Positions 23,426 through 33,755 of a stretch of 64,000 nucleotides of DNA are shown here, one piece after another. The position numbers were made by a program, and so were the translations under genes. The stretch is from contig JACCGJ010003337.1 of the NCBI GenBank assembly GCA_013407085.1, positions 1 to 64,000 of the forward strand. Direction: 5' to 3'. The stretch's first letter is position 1. The number at the start of each line of letters is the position of its first letter. Source of the DNA: Atriophallophorus winterbourni. Lineage: Eukaryota > Platyhelminthes > Trematoda > Plagiorchiida > Microphallidae. The notes under the pieces were generated by a model that saw nothing but the letters and a program-made list of their open reading frames with translations, was not told where the DNA came from and made no database searches.

Positions 23426-23930
23426 AGTAAAATAGCATTGTATATGATGAAGGTCTTACCAATACTCGATTATTGAATATCATCTATTCTCACATGGGTA
23501 GACGTGATTGTTTTCTCTTAGAGAGACTTCAACGTACTTTTAGCAAAATAACTTCGGGCTATTCAAACCCCTTGACTTATCTTGAAAGGTGTAATTTGCT
23601 GAATGTCGAACCACTATGGCTACGCAAAATTCGTCCGAATCTGCTTCTTTTCTTTCGAATCATTACCCAGCAACGAATTATGCTTCAGTCTAGCATGCGC
23701 TTTCACGGTTATATCCGATATGATCTGCGCAATCGAACAAGGCTGTTGAATATCCCTATTTCTCGCACTAAAGTTAGACGTAACTTCTTCTTAGTTAGAT
23801 ATGCACAAATTTGGAATTCCCTTGCTCTTCATTTCCGTATGTGCAAATCTACAGGAAAATTTGAAACGCTGGAGAAACCATTACCGTTCACTCACTATCC
23901 CAAATCCTTAAGGTAAACTCCTCTCTAGAT

Positions 23931-24587
23931 ATTCTATACTCTCATGGGATCTCAGGATTCTAATTCCACATCTTTCTCTACATATTAGTATATCATGAGG
24001 TCTTATGGTATTCTCTGGATAACTGGCCATTCAAGTGTCAGGTTGCCGGACCTTAGATATGCTGTTACAAACCTTCATCGTAACCGTACGTTTTATGATC
24101 ATTTTTACCATATGACCATATCCTCAACCGTTAGCTGCTTACATTAAACCCATTTATGCATAAAAACATGCTTAACCATAACGAATTTATTGTAAAAAGA
24201 AAAAAACGCTAAAAATGATAAAAATATTGTTTTTGTGACGTTTTTTATCGTTTATAATAAATGTACTTTTTCACAATGATAACCTCTCACCATGATGGTG
24301 AAGAGAATAATTTTATTTGTGTGCCAGTGTCTCCGACTCCGAAAATAACTCCGATACGGGTCCTTGCTTCTTCCGCGTAAGACCGATTGTTCTACATGAA
24401 CCGAAATCCATACACGTTAACAGTTTTCGTTTCCCTTATTCGACAATTCTTCGACTTTCCTGAATCGTACAACCGGCCCAAACCTCATGCAATTTAAACC
24501 ACAATCTCACATTATCACCTCCATTTTCTAATGTTTTCAATTTTTATGTGCTTTTCTTCAATCACACCCACCGACATTCCGACGAGA
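23931..24587. other. No recognisable gene
   Basis: The DNA is AT-rich with short frames only. A run rich in AAAAACGCTAAAAATG and TTTTTGTGACGTTTTTTATC near 24200-24250 can pair loosely, but I cannot assign it. Confidence 0.4.
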
Positions 24588-25101
24588 GGGCCAAGAGAGG
24601 AAGATAGGAGAAGAGGAAGGATAGAGCGAGAGAGAGAGAGATACACAGAGAGAGAGATAGAATGAGAGGAGGAGAAGAGAAGAGGGAAGAGCGAAGAAGA
24701 AGAAGGAAGAGTTAGGGGGAGAGGAGGAGTGAGGAGGAGGGAGGAGGAGGCGAAGGAGGGAGGATGAGAGAAGAGGAGGAGGAGGAGGAGGAGGAGGAGG
24801 AGGAGGAGGAGGAAGAAGAAGGAAGAGGAAGGAGGAGGAGATGGAGGAGGAGGAGGAGGAGGAGGAGGAAGAGGAGGAGGAGTAGGAGAGGAGAGGAGGA
24901 GTAGGAGGAGGATGGAGGAGGAGAGGAGGAGGAGAGGAGGAGGATGGAGGATGGGGAGGAGGAGAGGAGGAGGAGGAGTAGGAGGAGAGGAGAGGAGGAG
25001 GAGAGGAGGAGGTAGGGGAGGAGGGAGGAGAGAGGATGGAGGAGGAGGAGGAGGAGGAGAGGGAGGAGGAGGAGGAGGAGGAGGAGGAGGAGGAAGAGGA
25101 T
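24588..25101 (+). repeat. Purine-rich GGA/GAG tract, about 510 bp
   Basis: The + strand is almost entirely A and G, with GAGGAGGAG-type repeats and rare T or C. The apparent Gly/Arg or Glu-rich open frames across it are by-products of the repeat. Confidence 0.95.
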
Positions 25102-25108
25102 TATTATG

Positions 25109-25139
<31 letters not shown>

Positions 25140-25203
25140 TATGATTATTATTATATTATTATTATATTATTATTTATTATATTATTATTATTATTATTAT
25201 TCC
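25102..25203 (+). repeat. TTA/ATT microsatellite
   Basis: A pure run of TTA and ATTATA units of about 100 bp directly adjoins the purine tract. A LINE fragment starts immediately after it. Confidence 0.95.
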
Positions 25204-26240
25204 GTCAACCACAGATTTTTAGAATGTAAGCTGGAAGCGAAATGCATACGGGATAGTTTACTTGCTTGCATGAAATCATTCCTGACAGGTAGGAACTCTA
25301 AAGTACCAGTAGGATCTACGTTGGCGATCCAAACGGAGATGATAAGTGGGGTACCTCAGGGGTCTGTGCAAGGTCTGCTGCTCTTTCTGATTTTTATCGA
25401 TGACTTGTTGCCTATCTTGTAGTGCCCGTGCTTCATTTTCGCGGATGACGTGAAGTTCATGGGTTCAACGAATGAAAATACTTCGAAGCATGACCTCAAG
25501 CAGGTCGTTGACTGCTCCATACGGAGGGCCTCCCACTAAACCTCAATAAGTGCCAACTCTTGTCGGTTCTGGTCAACAAGATCACAGCTTAGGTGTCAGG
25601 TACTCCTATTAGCGCTGACGCCACACAGCGGGGGGTAGGACTTGGGTGTTCTAGTTAGAGCTGACTACAAATGGGAGGACTAATGCGCTGTTGCAGCACA
25701 ACGTGCACGCAATGTGCTCTTTCGGTTAAAGTCGGTGCTTTCAAACAGAAGTCCCGACGTGTTCCTGCCACTTTACAAGGCGTTAGTCAGGCTGCATTTG
25801 GAATATTGTGTCCAGGCATGGTGTTTTCACTACCAGAACGATATCATTCGACTTGAAAGCGTCCAGCGACTAGCAACACGCATGATTGAGGATCAGCGTG
25901 GGAAACGGTATGCTGATCGCCTATGGCCTCTGGGTATTTTTCTCTATTAAGAGTCATCTTTTGAGAGGTGATTTGATTAAAACATTCAAGATCTTGAAGT
26001 GTTCAAGCGGCGTCAATCCTGATGACATCTTTACCTTAAGTCCTAAGCTGGGCACTTGCGGAAACGCACTCAATCTTGCTCAGGAACCATGTCGACTAGA
26101 TTCTAGGGAAAAAGTTTTTAAGCTTCCGGGTGATTAACTTCTTGAACAAGCTTCTTGAAGAACTTATTTCCTGTACTTCCGTTTCAACTTCCAACCAGGG
26201 TTTAGACCGTGACTGGGCTAAGTTATTCTCTGATTACATC
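25204..26240 (+). mobile_element. CR1-like LINE 3' half, degenerate
   Basis: RT motifs appear in several frames: ACMKSFLTGRNSKVPVG, MISGVPQGSVQGLLLFLIFI, CFIFADDVKF near 25433. Then come NRSPDVFLPLYKALVRLHLE, CVQAWCFHYQNDIIRLESVQ and RRLRGDLIKTFKIL-like reading. The tail (about 26040-26130) has GTCGNALNLAQEPCRLDSRE. The fragment begins right after the TTA repeat, so its 5' end is either truncated or was replaced by repeat expansion. Confidence 0.85.
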
Positions 26241-26329
26241 CCATGATCAACATGCTCAGTTTGGCCCCCATTTTGCTCGCTATTAATTGTAGCAATTTTA
26301 GAGCATCTTCTTATCATTGATTCTCCATC

Positions 26330-29300
26330 AGCTGATCTCTCACCGTGCTGGTGAGGAGGAACTGCCTTTTTTTCAGCATCGATTATTGTGCGTTGCTTTC
26401 CTACTACTATCCGGTACAGCGCCTGGTACCGCGATCATCAGAGATTGCAAACAGAGAAAAAAGGAAATTACCTTTTGGCAGTGCATCGATTTTAGCGCGG
26501 TTCTCACCCAACTACGTTCTTCTAGTCCCACGAACATCAGAGGTTCCACAGAGAGAAAAAGGATTAACCCTTTGGCAGTGGTGGGTGCTTCTCCGCAGCT
26601 TTCCACCGAAAGAAATTCTGAACGCTCGATTGGCTTGTCAGCCACTCACTGTCCTGTTCCTACTAAACTGAACTGAAATTGAAATTGCACTGTCCGAAAC
26701 CTGGCTATCTGCAACTGATCATATTCCTGACTCAATTTGTAGCAGTTATTTGGTGGTCAGATGTGATAGACCAGGTGAACTGAACGGAAGTGGCGTTGTT
26801 ATCTTTGTCAGACTAGGTCTTCGAACTTCAGAATCGAGCGTTGGGCTTAGCACGCACAACGTCCAACTTAGCTCATGTATCGTTGAATCTTACAAGCAAT
26901 CAATCGTAATAGCATGCGTTTATATGAGCCCCCAAGCAGGACCTCAGGACTCGCAAAATTTGTTTGGCAATCTCAGTTTGCTGTACACGCTTGGGTCACA
27001 GGTTCTTATAGTTGGCGATTTGAACCTACCACGTATATCTTGGCTGAACCAGTGCTGTTCACCTGATAAGATGTCCGAGGACTTCATCGAATGGACTCAT
27101 ATGCATGCCATGAGTCAACATGTCAGTGAGCTCACAAGATTCCGTCAGGGCTGCATACCTTAGATCCTGGATCTCGTTATTTCTTCAAGCGAAGGAATGG
27201 TTCGCCGGGTATATTATTTCACTCTAATAGGAAAAAGTGATCACGTTGTGATCAGATTCCAACTAAGACTCAGGCATGAAAAACCTCCTACTAAACTGAG
27301 GCGCAATTTCAATCGCGTAGACTGGGAAGTCCTCTCAGAGGAAGCTAAATAGATCTTGCTTATTATGTAGGTGATGATATAGCAACAAACAGGCAGCTTA
27401 TACTCCACTGTCTGTCTACCCTGCAAGGTAGGTTTGCACCGTTGGTGCACGTCAAGCAACGCAACAAGCCACAGTGGTGGACACCTGCGATGCGACGAGT
27501 GATTAGAATGCGGAACCGTGCTTGAAAAACTTACAAAGCTTCTCAGACACAACGGTCCTGGACAAGGTATAAAATGGTCAGAAATAAGGCTGTTGGAATC
27601 TAACGCAAGGCAAAACGTAACTTTGAATCACGATTAACACGCAATATAAAGCAGTGCCCAAAGCGTTACTATAGTTATGTCTAATCCAAAGGCAAAACGC
27701 ACGATTGGATTGGCAACCTTTAGCAGGAAAACGGATCCCAAATAGTTTAAGATTCAGAAAAGGCTCCGGCATTTCTCAAACATTTCCAGTGTGTTCAGAG
27801 GCGTGGTCGACAAATAGATCCGCCTAACATGCCAGTCATCAAAAGCTCTGATATCGTTACTTAACTTGAGGAGTTATTTTTCACTGATGATAAGGTTAAA
27901 GTTGTTGTAACAGCAACTAACCCCCATAAATCTGCTGGCCTAGACGACATTTACCCTCGAATTATAAATAACCTGGCGCCAATACAAGCAGATCCTGTGG
28001 TCGTATTTTTAACGCTTCTTTGAAACATGGATATATTCCGAGTATTTGGAAGCTGGCTAATGTGATCCCGATACATAAAGGTGGCAGTCGATCCTCAGTT
28101 TGTAAGTTCAGACCTGTAAGCCTTACTAGAATCCTATGTAAATTCCTGCAGAAACTTATTAGGGATAGGATCTGTCGCCATCTAGTTGATTACTCGGTGC
28201 TGAACTCTGCTCAGCACGGCTTCCTTAAATGGAAGTCCTGTCTAACAATCCTTCTATGTTTTCTTAACGAGGTCTTGGACTTTTGCAAGGCCTTTGATTC
28301 GATAAACCACAGATTGCTTGCAGAAAAACTTGGTTATATGGGTATCGATGGTCTTCTGAAGAAATGGATAATAGGATTCTTAAGCAACAGATTCTTTAGT
28401 GTCAGGATAGGCAATATGTATTCGACGAAAGTAAGAGTTGTTAGTGGAGTCCCACAGGGTTCCGTACTCAGAACGCTACTTTTCATCATTTTCATCGATG
28501 ATTCGGCAGCGTCGATTGAAAGTCCCTGCTATATTTTCGCTGATGATGTCAAGATTATCGGATCACTGGATGAACAGGATTTTCTTGAGGATATTGGAAA
28601 GGTCATCAAGTGGTCTGCTACATGAGATCTATCAGTTGATTTCACTAAAAGCTATCTCTTGTCCAAAGTCATTAAGAAGCCAGAGGTTGGTGGACTAGAT
28701 GGTATACTTGAGATAAATGGGGTGCCGAAAGTTCGTGACTTAGGTATAGAAGTTTCAGGAGACTTTAAATGGGCTGATCACTGCGCAGCTGCTGAACAAC
28801 GCGCTAGGAGAGAGCTTTTTCGCCTTCGATCAGTTTTATCCTGCAGGTCTACAGAGGTTTTCATACCATTATACAAAGCGGTCGTGAAACCACATATCGA
28901 GTAATGCTTTCAAGTATGGTCACCTCATTTGGGAAAAGATATTGCCAAGCTGGAAGGTGTTCAACCTTTAGCTACTCGTATGATTGTAGGGCAATCGATA
29001 AGGTCGTATGAGGAACGATTGCTGAGTCTAGAGGTCTTCTAACTAAAAAGGAGTAGGCTAAGTCGGGATTTAATTAAAACCTTCAAAATTATGTCAGGTT
29101 TTAGTACTATTCATCCCAGTGAATTGTACGCTATGGCGCCAAGTGTGGGTACTCGAGGACATCCATTAAAACTGGCCAAGTGACATGTCAGGTTCAATGT
29201 TCGTAAGTTCTTCTTTAGTGAGCGGGTAGTAAATTACTGGAATCAACTACCTTAAGATGATGTTCGTTCTACTTCGGTAGAGGGTTTCAAAAATGGAGTT

Positions 29301-29345
29301 GACTATGTGTGTTCTTCATTATTTCCTGATTTGTATCCGTAAGGG
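26330..29345 (+). mobile_element. CR1-like LINE ORF2 with leader block, broken
   Basis: A leader block (26577-26690) is followed by an endonuclease (about 26690-27340: IALSETWLSATDHIPDSI, VIACVYMSP, LIVGDLNLPRISW, GKSDHVVIRF, NFNRVDWEVLSEEAK). A decayed linker (27340-27900) leads to the RT (28020-28904). The C-terminal region follows to 29343 (RRSRDLIKTFKIMSG-like, GTRGHPLKLAK, FFSERVVNYWNQLP). One in-frame gap lies in RT: FLNEV runs directly into LDFCKAFDSINH, where family members have about 15 more residues. Stops at 28623 and 28902 and frameshifts break the protein. Confidence 0.88.
28020..28904 (+). pseudogene. Reverse transcriptase core of the preceding LINE
   Basis: The frame 28020-28625 has IPSIWKLANVIPIHKGGS, VCKFRPVSLTRILCK, QHGFLKWKSCLTILLCFL, FCKAFDSINHRLL, RVVSGVPQGSVLRTLLFI and the catalytic YIFADDVKI. 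A stop at 28623 and a shift precede the continuation at 28659-28904 (VPKVRDLGIEVSGDFKWADH, CRSTEVFIPLYKAVVKPHIE). All RT sequence motifs are visible, but the reading frame is not continuous. Confidence 0.88.
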
Positions 29346-29525
29346 AATAGTTGGTATGATCCTCATGTTGTCATTGGAACGCACAAATGTTTCTTCTCAG
29401 CTATTCTTCTTCTTCTTCTTCTGATTCGAGAGCAGAAGGAATAAAATCTCGTTTAGGCTTCATCACAGTAATAGACATGGGTGACTTTTGCTGACAAGGC
29501 AAACCCTGAGAGTAGAGGAACACCA

Positions 29526-31430
29526 CTATATCACTCCGAGGATCAAGTCCATCCGTTTCAACAAATGCTGATCCAACGCGCTTTTGAATAGATGTTCAGA
29601 TGATAGAGACAGGAGCCCTCTCGTGAGAGAGTTCCAAGTGTTCACCACTCGCCTGGATAGCGTGCTCGCATCACTTAGCTTCAGCCTTCTAGGCTTCTGC
29701 AACTTAAAGTCATGTCCGCGAGTCCTCGACTCACCTACTAATCGGAAGTACTGGAGGAACTCGTCTCCAGATTGACGGAGAAGAATACGGCATGTCAGGA
29801 GCAGGTCAAATCTTTCACTTTGAAGTTCTAGAGGGTAGAGTTTCAGTAAGCTCCTCCTATCCTCGTACGCGAGTTGGCGCATTCCACAAACCATCTTAGT
29901 GCCCCTCCATTGTACCCTCTCCAAGGAGTCGCATTCGCCTTTAGACTGAGAGAATGCAACATGTAGTCCATATTCCAACAGAGGACGAATGTACGCAGAG
30001 AAAAGTGTCTGGAACATTTGCGGGGTAATGCACGCAAATGAACGCCGAATTGCCTAGAGAATCCTGGTAGCGCTGTCCATTCTCCGAAACGTGTCAGCAT
30101 TCGACTTCGAGAAATCCATAACCAGAATCTTTGAGTCTTTTTTGACCGTCACCGCTGTAACAGGATTACCTTAAACAAAGAATTCACCACCAGTGTCATC
30201 GGAGTTTATGCGCATGACTACTGTCTTGTCCTCATTGATAGGCAGTGACCAGCGATGTGTCCGATTGACTAAGTCATCGAATGCTTTTTGCAGTTGCTTG
30301 TGGCAATCGCAGGAACTGATAGAGACCCACAGTTTCAGATCATCCGCGAATAAAAGACAATCGATCGCTACCGCGTCCGAAATATCATTCACGAAAATTT
30401 TGAATAACAATGGGCCAAGGACAGATTTCGGTGGCACTCCGGAGCCTGCTATCATCTCTGAAGACGAAATACCATTCACCTCCACACGGTTTGACTGCCC
30501 TGAGATGAATGTCTCGATCCATTTAAGTAGACAACCTTGAATACCCAAATCCTCCAGCTTGACGAGCAATCGGCGGTGGGGCACGCGGTCGAACGCCTCA
30601 CTGTAGTCGATAAAAATGACATCGACCGCTTGACCAGAATCAGTCAAAGCATGAGCGATTTTTGGTGAATCCATCTTGTTGTGTACACCAACGCCCACAC
30701 CTCAAAAGAAAGTGCTCTATTTTCCTTCTGATCAGCTTCTGTAACATTTAACGGATCACAGAAGTCAATGTGACCTGGCGGAACTACCAGGGTCCCCACT
30801 CTTAAACATAGGCTTAATAATACCCTGTTTTCATTCTTGTGGCAAGACACCTAATGTTGCAGATTTTGTTAACAACCTGACCGGCGGAACGGACAACACC
30901 TTTGATAGTGCTCGTGGAACCATTGAATCAATACCGCCTGGTCCTGGCGCAGATTGTGTGTCTAACTGTTCCAAAAGGAGTCTAACAGTCTCTACATCTA
31001 CATCAAGTTCAGACAGGACCTCACTGTTATCGGAGACACAAGGGGAATCACTGTCTTCTAGACAGTACACGAAAATATATTGCTTAGCCATGGCTTCAGC
31101 TTTCAAACCATCCTCAGTAATGTCTACCCCATTATTATCTATCACATTAGGAATATAGGTTGACGCCTTTGTGCGGCGATGAATGTATGCGAATAGCCAT
31201 TTTGGTGCACAAGTAGACTCGTCAACCAATCGCTGCTCAGACAACATACGTTTCCTGCGCTTTAATGCCGTACAAAGGTTCCTAGCTTGCCGATAGTTGT
31301 CATAGTCAGTGGCGTTTTTCCGACTTACGAATATCGACCAGAGCTTTTGACGTTGCCGCAAACGTTTCCTCATCTCCTTCGTCTTACGACGACGTGTGGA
31401 CAACGGAACAGCCACCTCAATAACTGTCAA
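29526..31430 (-). pseudogene. LINE reverse transcriptase and C-terminal region
   Basis: The frame 31430-30831 has a basic linker (RRKTKEMRKRLRQRQKLW), KWLFAYIHRRTKAS and VRLLLEQLDTQSAPGPGGID (start of RT). The frame 30698-30171 has VDVIFIDYSEAFDRVPHRRL, SGVPPKSVLGPLLFKIFVND, DCLLFADDLKLW and WSLPINEDKTVVM. The frame 30017-29526 has YIRPLLEYGLHVAF, SLERVQWRGTKMV, RSLLKLYPLELQSERFDLL and RRVVNTWNSL. The Q of the usual GVPQGS is P-K here. Frame breaks near 30800 and 30100 inactivate it. Confidence 0.9.
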
Positions 31431-31519
31431 ATATGTTATTGAGGATCACCATCCAACAAACTTCAACATCAGTCGATTGATTAAAACACCAATCGAGAGA
31501 TGAAGCAACATCCCGTACC

Positions 31520-32288
31520 CTACCCGCGTCTGACTTCCAAAAATTCCTTCTGGGAATTGGATCTGGTACCCAGCCAGTGTTGCGTTTCCAAATAAAAACT
31601 TAAGGTGGCATGATCACTACAGCCTAATGGAGCTTCAGTCCGAAGCTCAGTAATATCGGACTGCGTGGGAGTGAATACCAAGTCCAAAATGGACTCACAC
31701 AGTAGGGCATACTCTGGTTGAATGGGAAACATGCTGCACGAGGCCCACATCAACCACAGCGTCCAGTAAGTCCCGCTCCAATGACCCAGAACCTTCATCT
31801 AGGGAAGTCAAATCAATACTAGGAGCATTGAAATCCCCCATTATGAAGCAGTTTCAGGATCTACCATACTGACATATCTGGGATATCAGAGTATCTGCCT
31901 GAGTATTGGGAGAACGATAAACGACACCTAACGTGGCAAATCAAGCTGAAGTCCTTATACCGTACCATAAACTCTCAGCCATACCGGCAGTCTGCTGGAA
32001 GCGAGCCAACACTGTGACGGAAATATGTTGTTGGAAATATAAGGCAACCCCACCACGGATTTTAGCGTCTGTTCGATTTGAGCGAAAGAGTCTATATCCA
32101 AGTAGGGCCAGCTCGGGATCATCCTGCTCAGGTGAGAGCCAGGTTTCCGTCACCGCAATGATCGCTAGAGGGTCTTGTCTAATCCTATCAAAAATTTCAT
32201 CCAGTTTGTTTCTTAAGCTCCTCGCATTAAAATATATCACTTTCAAACATCCAGATCCCTCCGAATGCCTATCGTCAGAGGTTCCCAA
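31520..32288 (-). pseudogene. LINE endonuclease domain
   Basis: The frame 32288-31941 reads KVIYFNARSLRNKLDEIF, PLAIIAVTETWLSPEQDD and RSNRTDAKIRGGVALYF. After a break come GVVYRSPNTQADTLISQI-like reading, NCFIMGDFNAPSIDLTS near 31850, ILDLVFTPTQSDIT and GCSDHATLSFYL. These are the N-A-x-S-L, T-E-T-W, G-D-F-N and S-D-H motifs of AP-type LINE endonucleases. Confidence 0.88.
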
Positions 32289-32383
32289 CGAACTTTTGGC
32301 CTCATACTCACAACCCGAAAATCCTCAATGAGCAAGTTCGTTTCACCTGCGGCTCTGCGCTCGCTTATCTCCTGAGTAGCTTT

Positions 32384-33290
32384 TTACATCTTCACACGAT
32401 CTTCCGGAGAAAGATCACGCAGGAGTCGAAGTTTACTACCCTTTAACCTGTAAACCCTCTTTATCAGTAAGGTCACTTGCTCAACAGAGTCTAACACAAT
32501 CGTTAAAGGTCTTGGACGATCACCTGGCGCTGGCCTGCAGCCTAAACAAAACACTGTGCGTACCGTTACACACTTTTCACCTACGTCGAAAAGGGGGGCT
32601 AGAGCAGAATCCAAGAACTCGCGTTCCTGTCTAACCATGTCTATTGCCAAACACCTGTTAGCTCCGGCGCATTGTGAAGAATGATGCAGGATTTTCTGCT
32701 CTCAACAGTTGTTAAGCTCTCGTGTTTATTCTTGATAGTTTTATCTAGCTGCGATAGTTCATGCACCTTTCCGGGCTCAAGAACGTTCGTTTCACAGGCA
32801 AAACTAACCCAGTCTTTGGAACCGAGTACAAGAGAGGGAGCAACTTCCGCAAAGGTGCGTACATCTTCAGATTGCACGCAAACTTGCTGTACACAAGATG
32901 TGTGGTGGTTATCCTTCTTCGAGGGTGAGCCACTACTTACAATTCCCAATCAATGCCTTCAAAGGTCTTAGCAGAAGCCGTGTCAACTTGAAACTGAGTA
33001 CTTACGAGCTCAAAATGAGTCGGTGGAAAGCATAACTTACATATCATGCGAATGATTACGCACGAATTTTTCAGAAGTCAACCATATATCTCCAGCTTCA
33101 TTCCACCACATCGAATATGTATCCGCATGAAACAATTTTCACATTAAACAGCTTTAGCGTTATTGGCAACCTGTTTCGAACAAACCAGACAAGAATCCCC
33201 AGAGTGAGCAGCGGAGCCACCATTCTCTTGAGGCTTTCTTGCAGTCGGTGCTGCATGATCTCCTTTTGCAGATTTACGAGTCGTAACCAT
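32384..33290 (-). pseudogene. LINE ORF1 (PHD-like finger and RRM-like core), broken
   Basis: The ATG at 33290-33288 begins MVTTRKSAKGDHAAPTAR. A PHD-like cluster follows: SCLVCSKQVANNAKAV, an in-frame TAA, then CENCFMRIHIRCGG. Further on come SLVLGSKDWVSFACETNVL, a Leu/Lys-rich coiled stretch (HELSQLDKTIKNKHESLTTV), the RRM-like start RKSCIILHNAPEL, and a shifted frame with KCVTVRTVFCLGCRPAPGD, PLTIVLDSVEQVTLLIKR and RLLRDLSPEDR. The finger-plus-RRM architecture parallels ORF1 at 5388-6543 although the sequences differ strongly. Confidence 0.8.
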
Positions 33291-33484
33291 GTTCACATCC
33301 GTTGAAAATAGAATTAAAGTTCTTGTAATAATCTTGAAACGGATCGGATATCCACAACAATATCAAAATATCGTAAGAAGCAAACGTCCACGTTGACCTT
33401 GAAATTTACTATGTGAGGGGAGTTTTTCTGTTGCATTCCAAATTACTCTCATACCAAAGGATATTCGTGAAAATATTGTTTGAA

Positions 33485-33600
33485 GGGGTGGACGCTCTTC
33501 TGTAGCATACCATCGAGAGGAATCTGGACGCTTGATTGGCTCGTTAGCCACACACAGCCCTGTGCAAACTGAACTGAACTGAATTGGACTGAACTTGAAA
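33485..33600 (+). repeat. LINE leader-like repeat directly upstream of the DHHC gene
   Basis: GGTGGACGCTCTTCTGTAGC, GGACGCTTGATTGGCTCGTT, AGCCACACACAGCCCTGTGC and AACTGAACTGAACTGAATTG match the block at 26577-26690. It ends 32 bp before the proposed start codon of the DHHC gene, so the gene's immediate upstream DNA is TE-derived. Confidence 0.65.
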
Positions 33601-33631
33601 AGGCGGCATTTTCAAATATCTCTTTTATCAA

Positions 33632-33755
33632 ATGGGTGTTCAAAAAGGCTCGTTTAGCACTACCTGTGTTAAGTGCATACAGTGGTTCCCTGTTCTTTTT
33701 TTAGGATTACTTATTGCCTGGTCTTACTATGCCTATGTTTATTCTTTAAGTATTG
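33632..33755 (+). CDS. DHHC gene exon 1
   Basis: The ATG at 33632 begins MGVQKGSFSTTCVKCIQWFP and runs into the first membrane segment. It ends at the donor GTAAGT, leaving one base of a split codon (Val42). No splice acceptor is evident just upstream, and I see no TATA box. Confidence 0.88.

Larger units (their letters stand above)
18980..23930 (+). mobile_element. CR1-like LINE interrupted by a Mutator-like element
   Basis: A leader related to 5151-5387 precedes an ORF1 start at 19328 (MSTNNARSSNVVSTQTYASV). The frame is cut by the DNA transposon at 19468. Beyond 21061 ORF1 remnants continue (TRNVLVFNRG, IDLDRRCFNDLIRM, VRVNRLERCRVGN). A decayed endonuclease follows (TSVLLMGAFNLPDIDW near 22390, KSDHVM near 22610). 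RT pieces come next: SIVSKVLERLIRDKICQHL-type reading, HGFLKRRSCLTNILSFLN, VEALYLNFSKAFHSETQ at 23180-23220. There is then an internal deletion that jumps to the C-terminal region (KDFGFRYSSSLNFNEQARHL) and RDCFLLERLQRTFSKI at 23473-23916. The catalytic FADD block is missing. Confidence 0.85.
29400..33290 (-). mobile_element. Nearly full-length CR1-like LINE on the - strand
   Basis: In 5' to 3' order on the - strand there is an ORF1 (33290-32384), an endonuclease (32288-31520), a linker with RT start (31430-30831), an RT core (30698-30171) and a C-terminal region (30017-29526). Domain order and spacing fit a complete element of about 3.9 kb with only a few frame breaks. It belongs to a different subfamily from the + strand CR1-like copies (for example SGVPPKSVLGPLLFKIFVND and LLFADDLKLW). 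It lies tail to tail with the LINE ending at 29345. A short TTC run at about 29404-29425 marks the boundary. Confidence 0.9.

Noticed and set aside
24912..25422. Gly/Arg-rich and Glu/Tyr-rich frames
   Set aside because: They are translations of the GGA and TTA microsatellites joined to a LINE fragment, not a protein.
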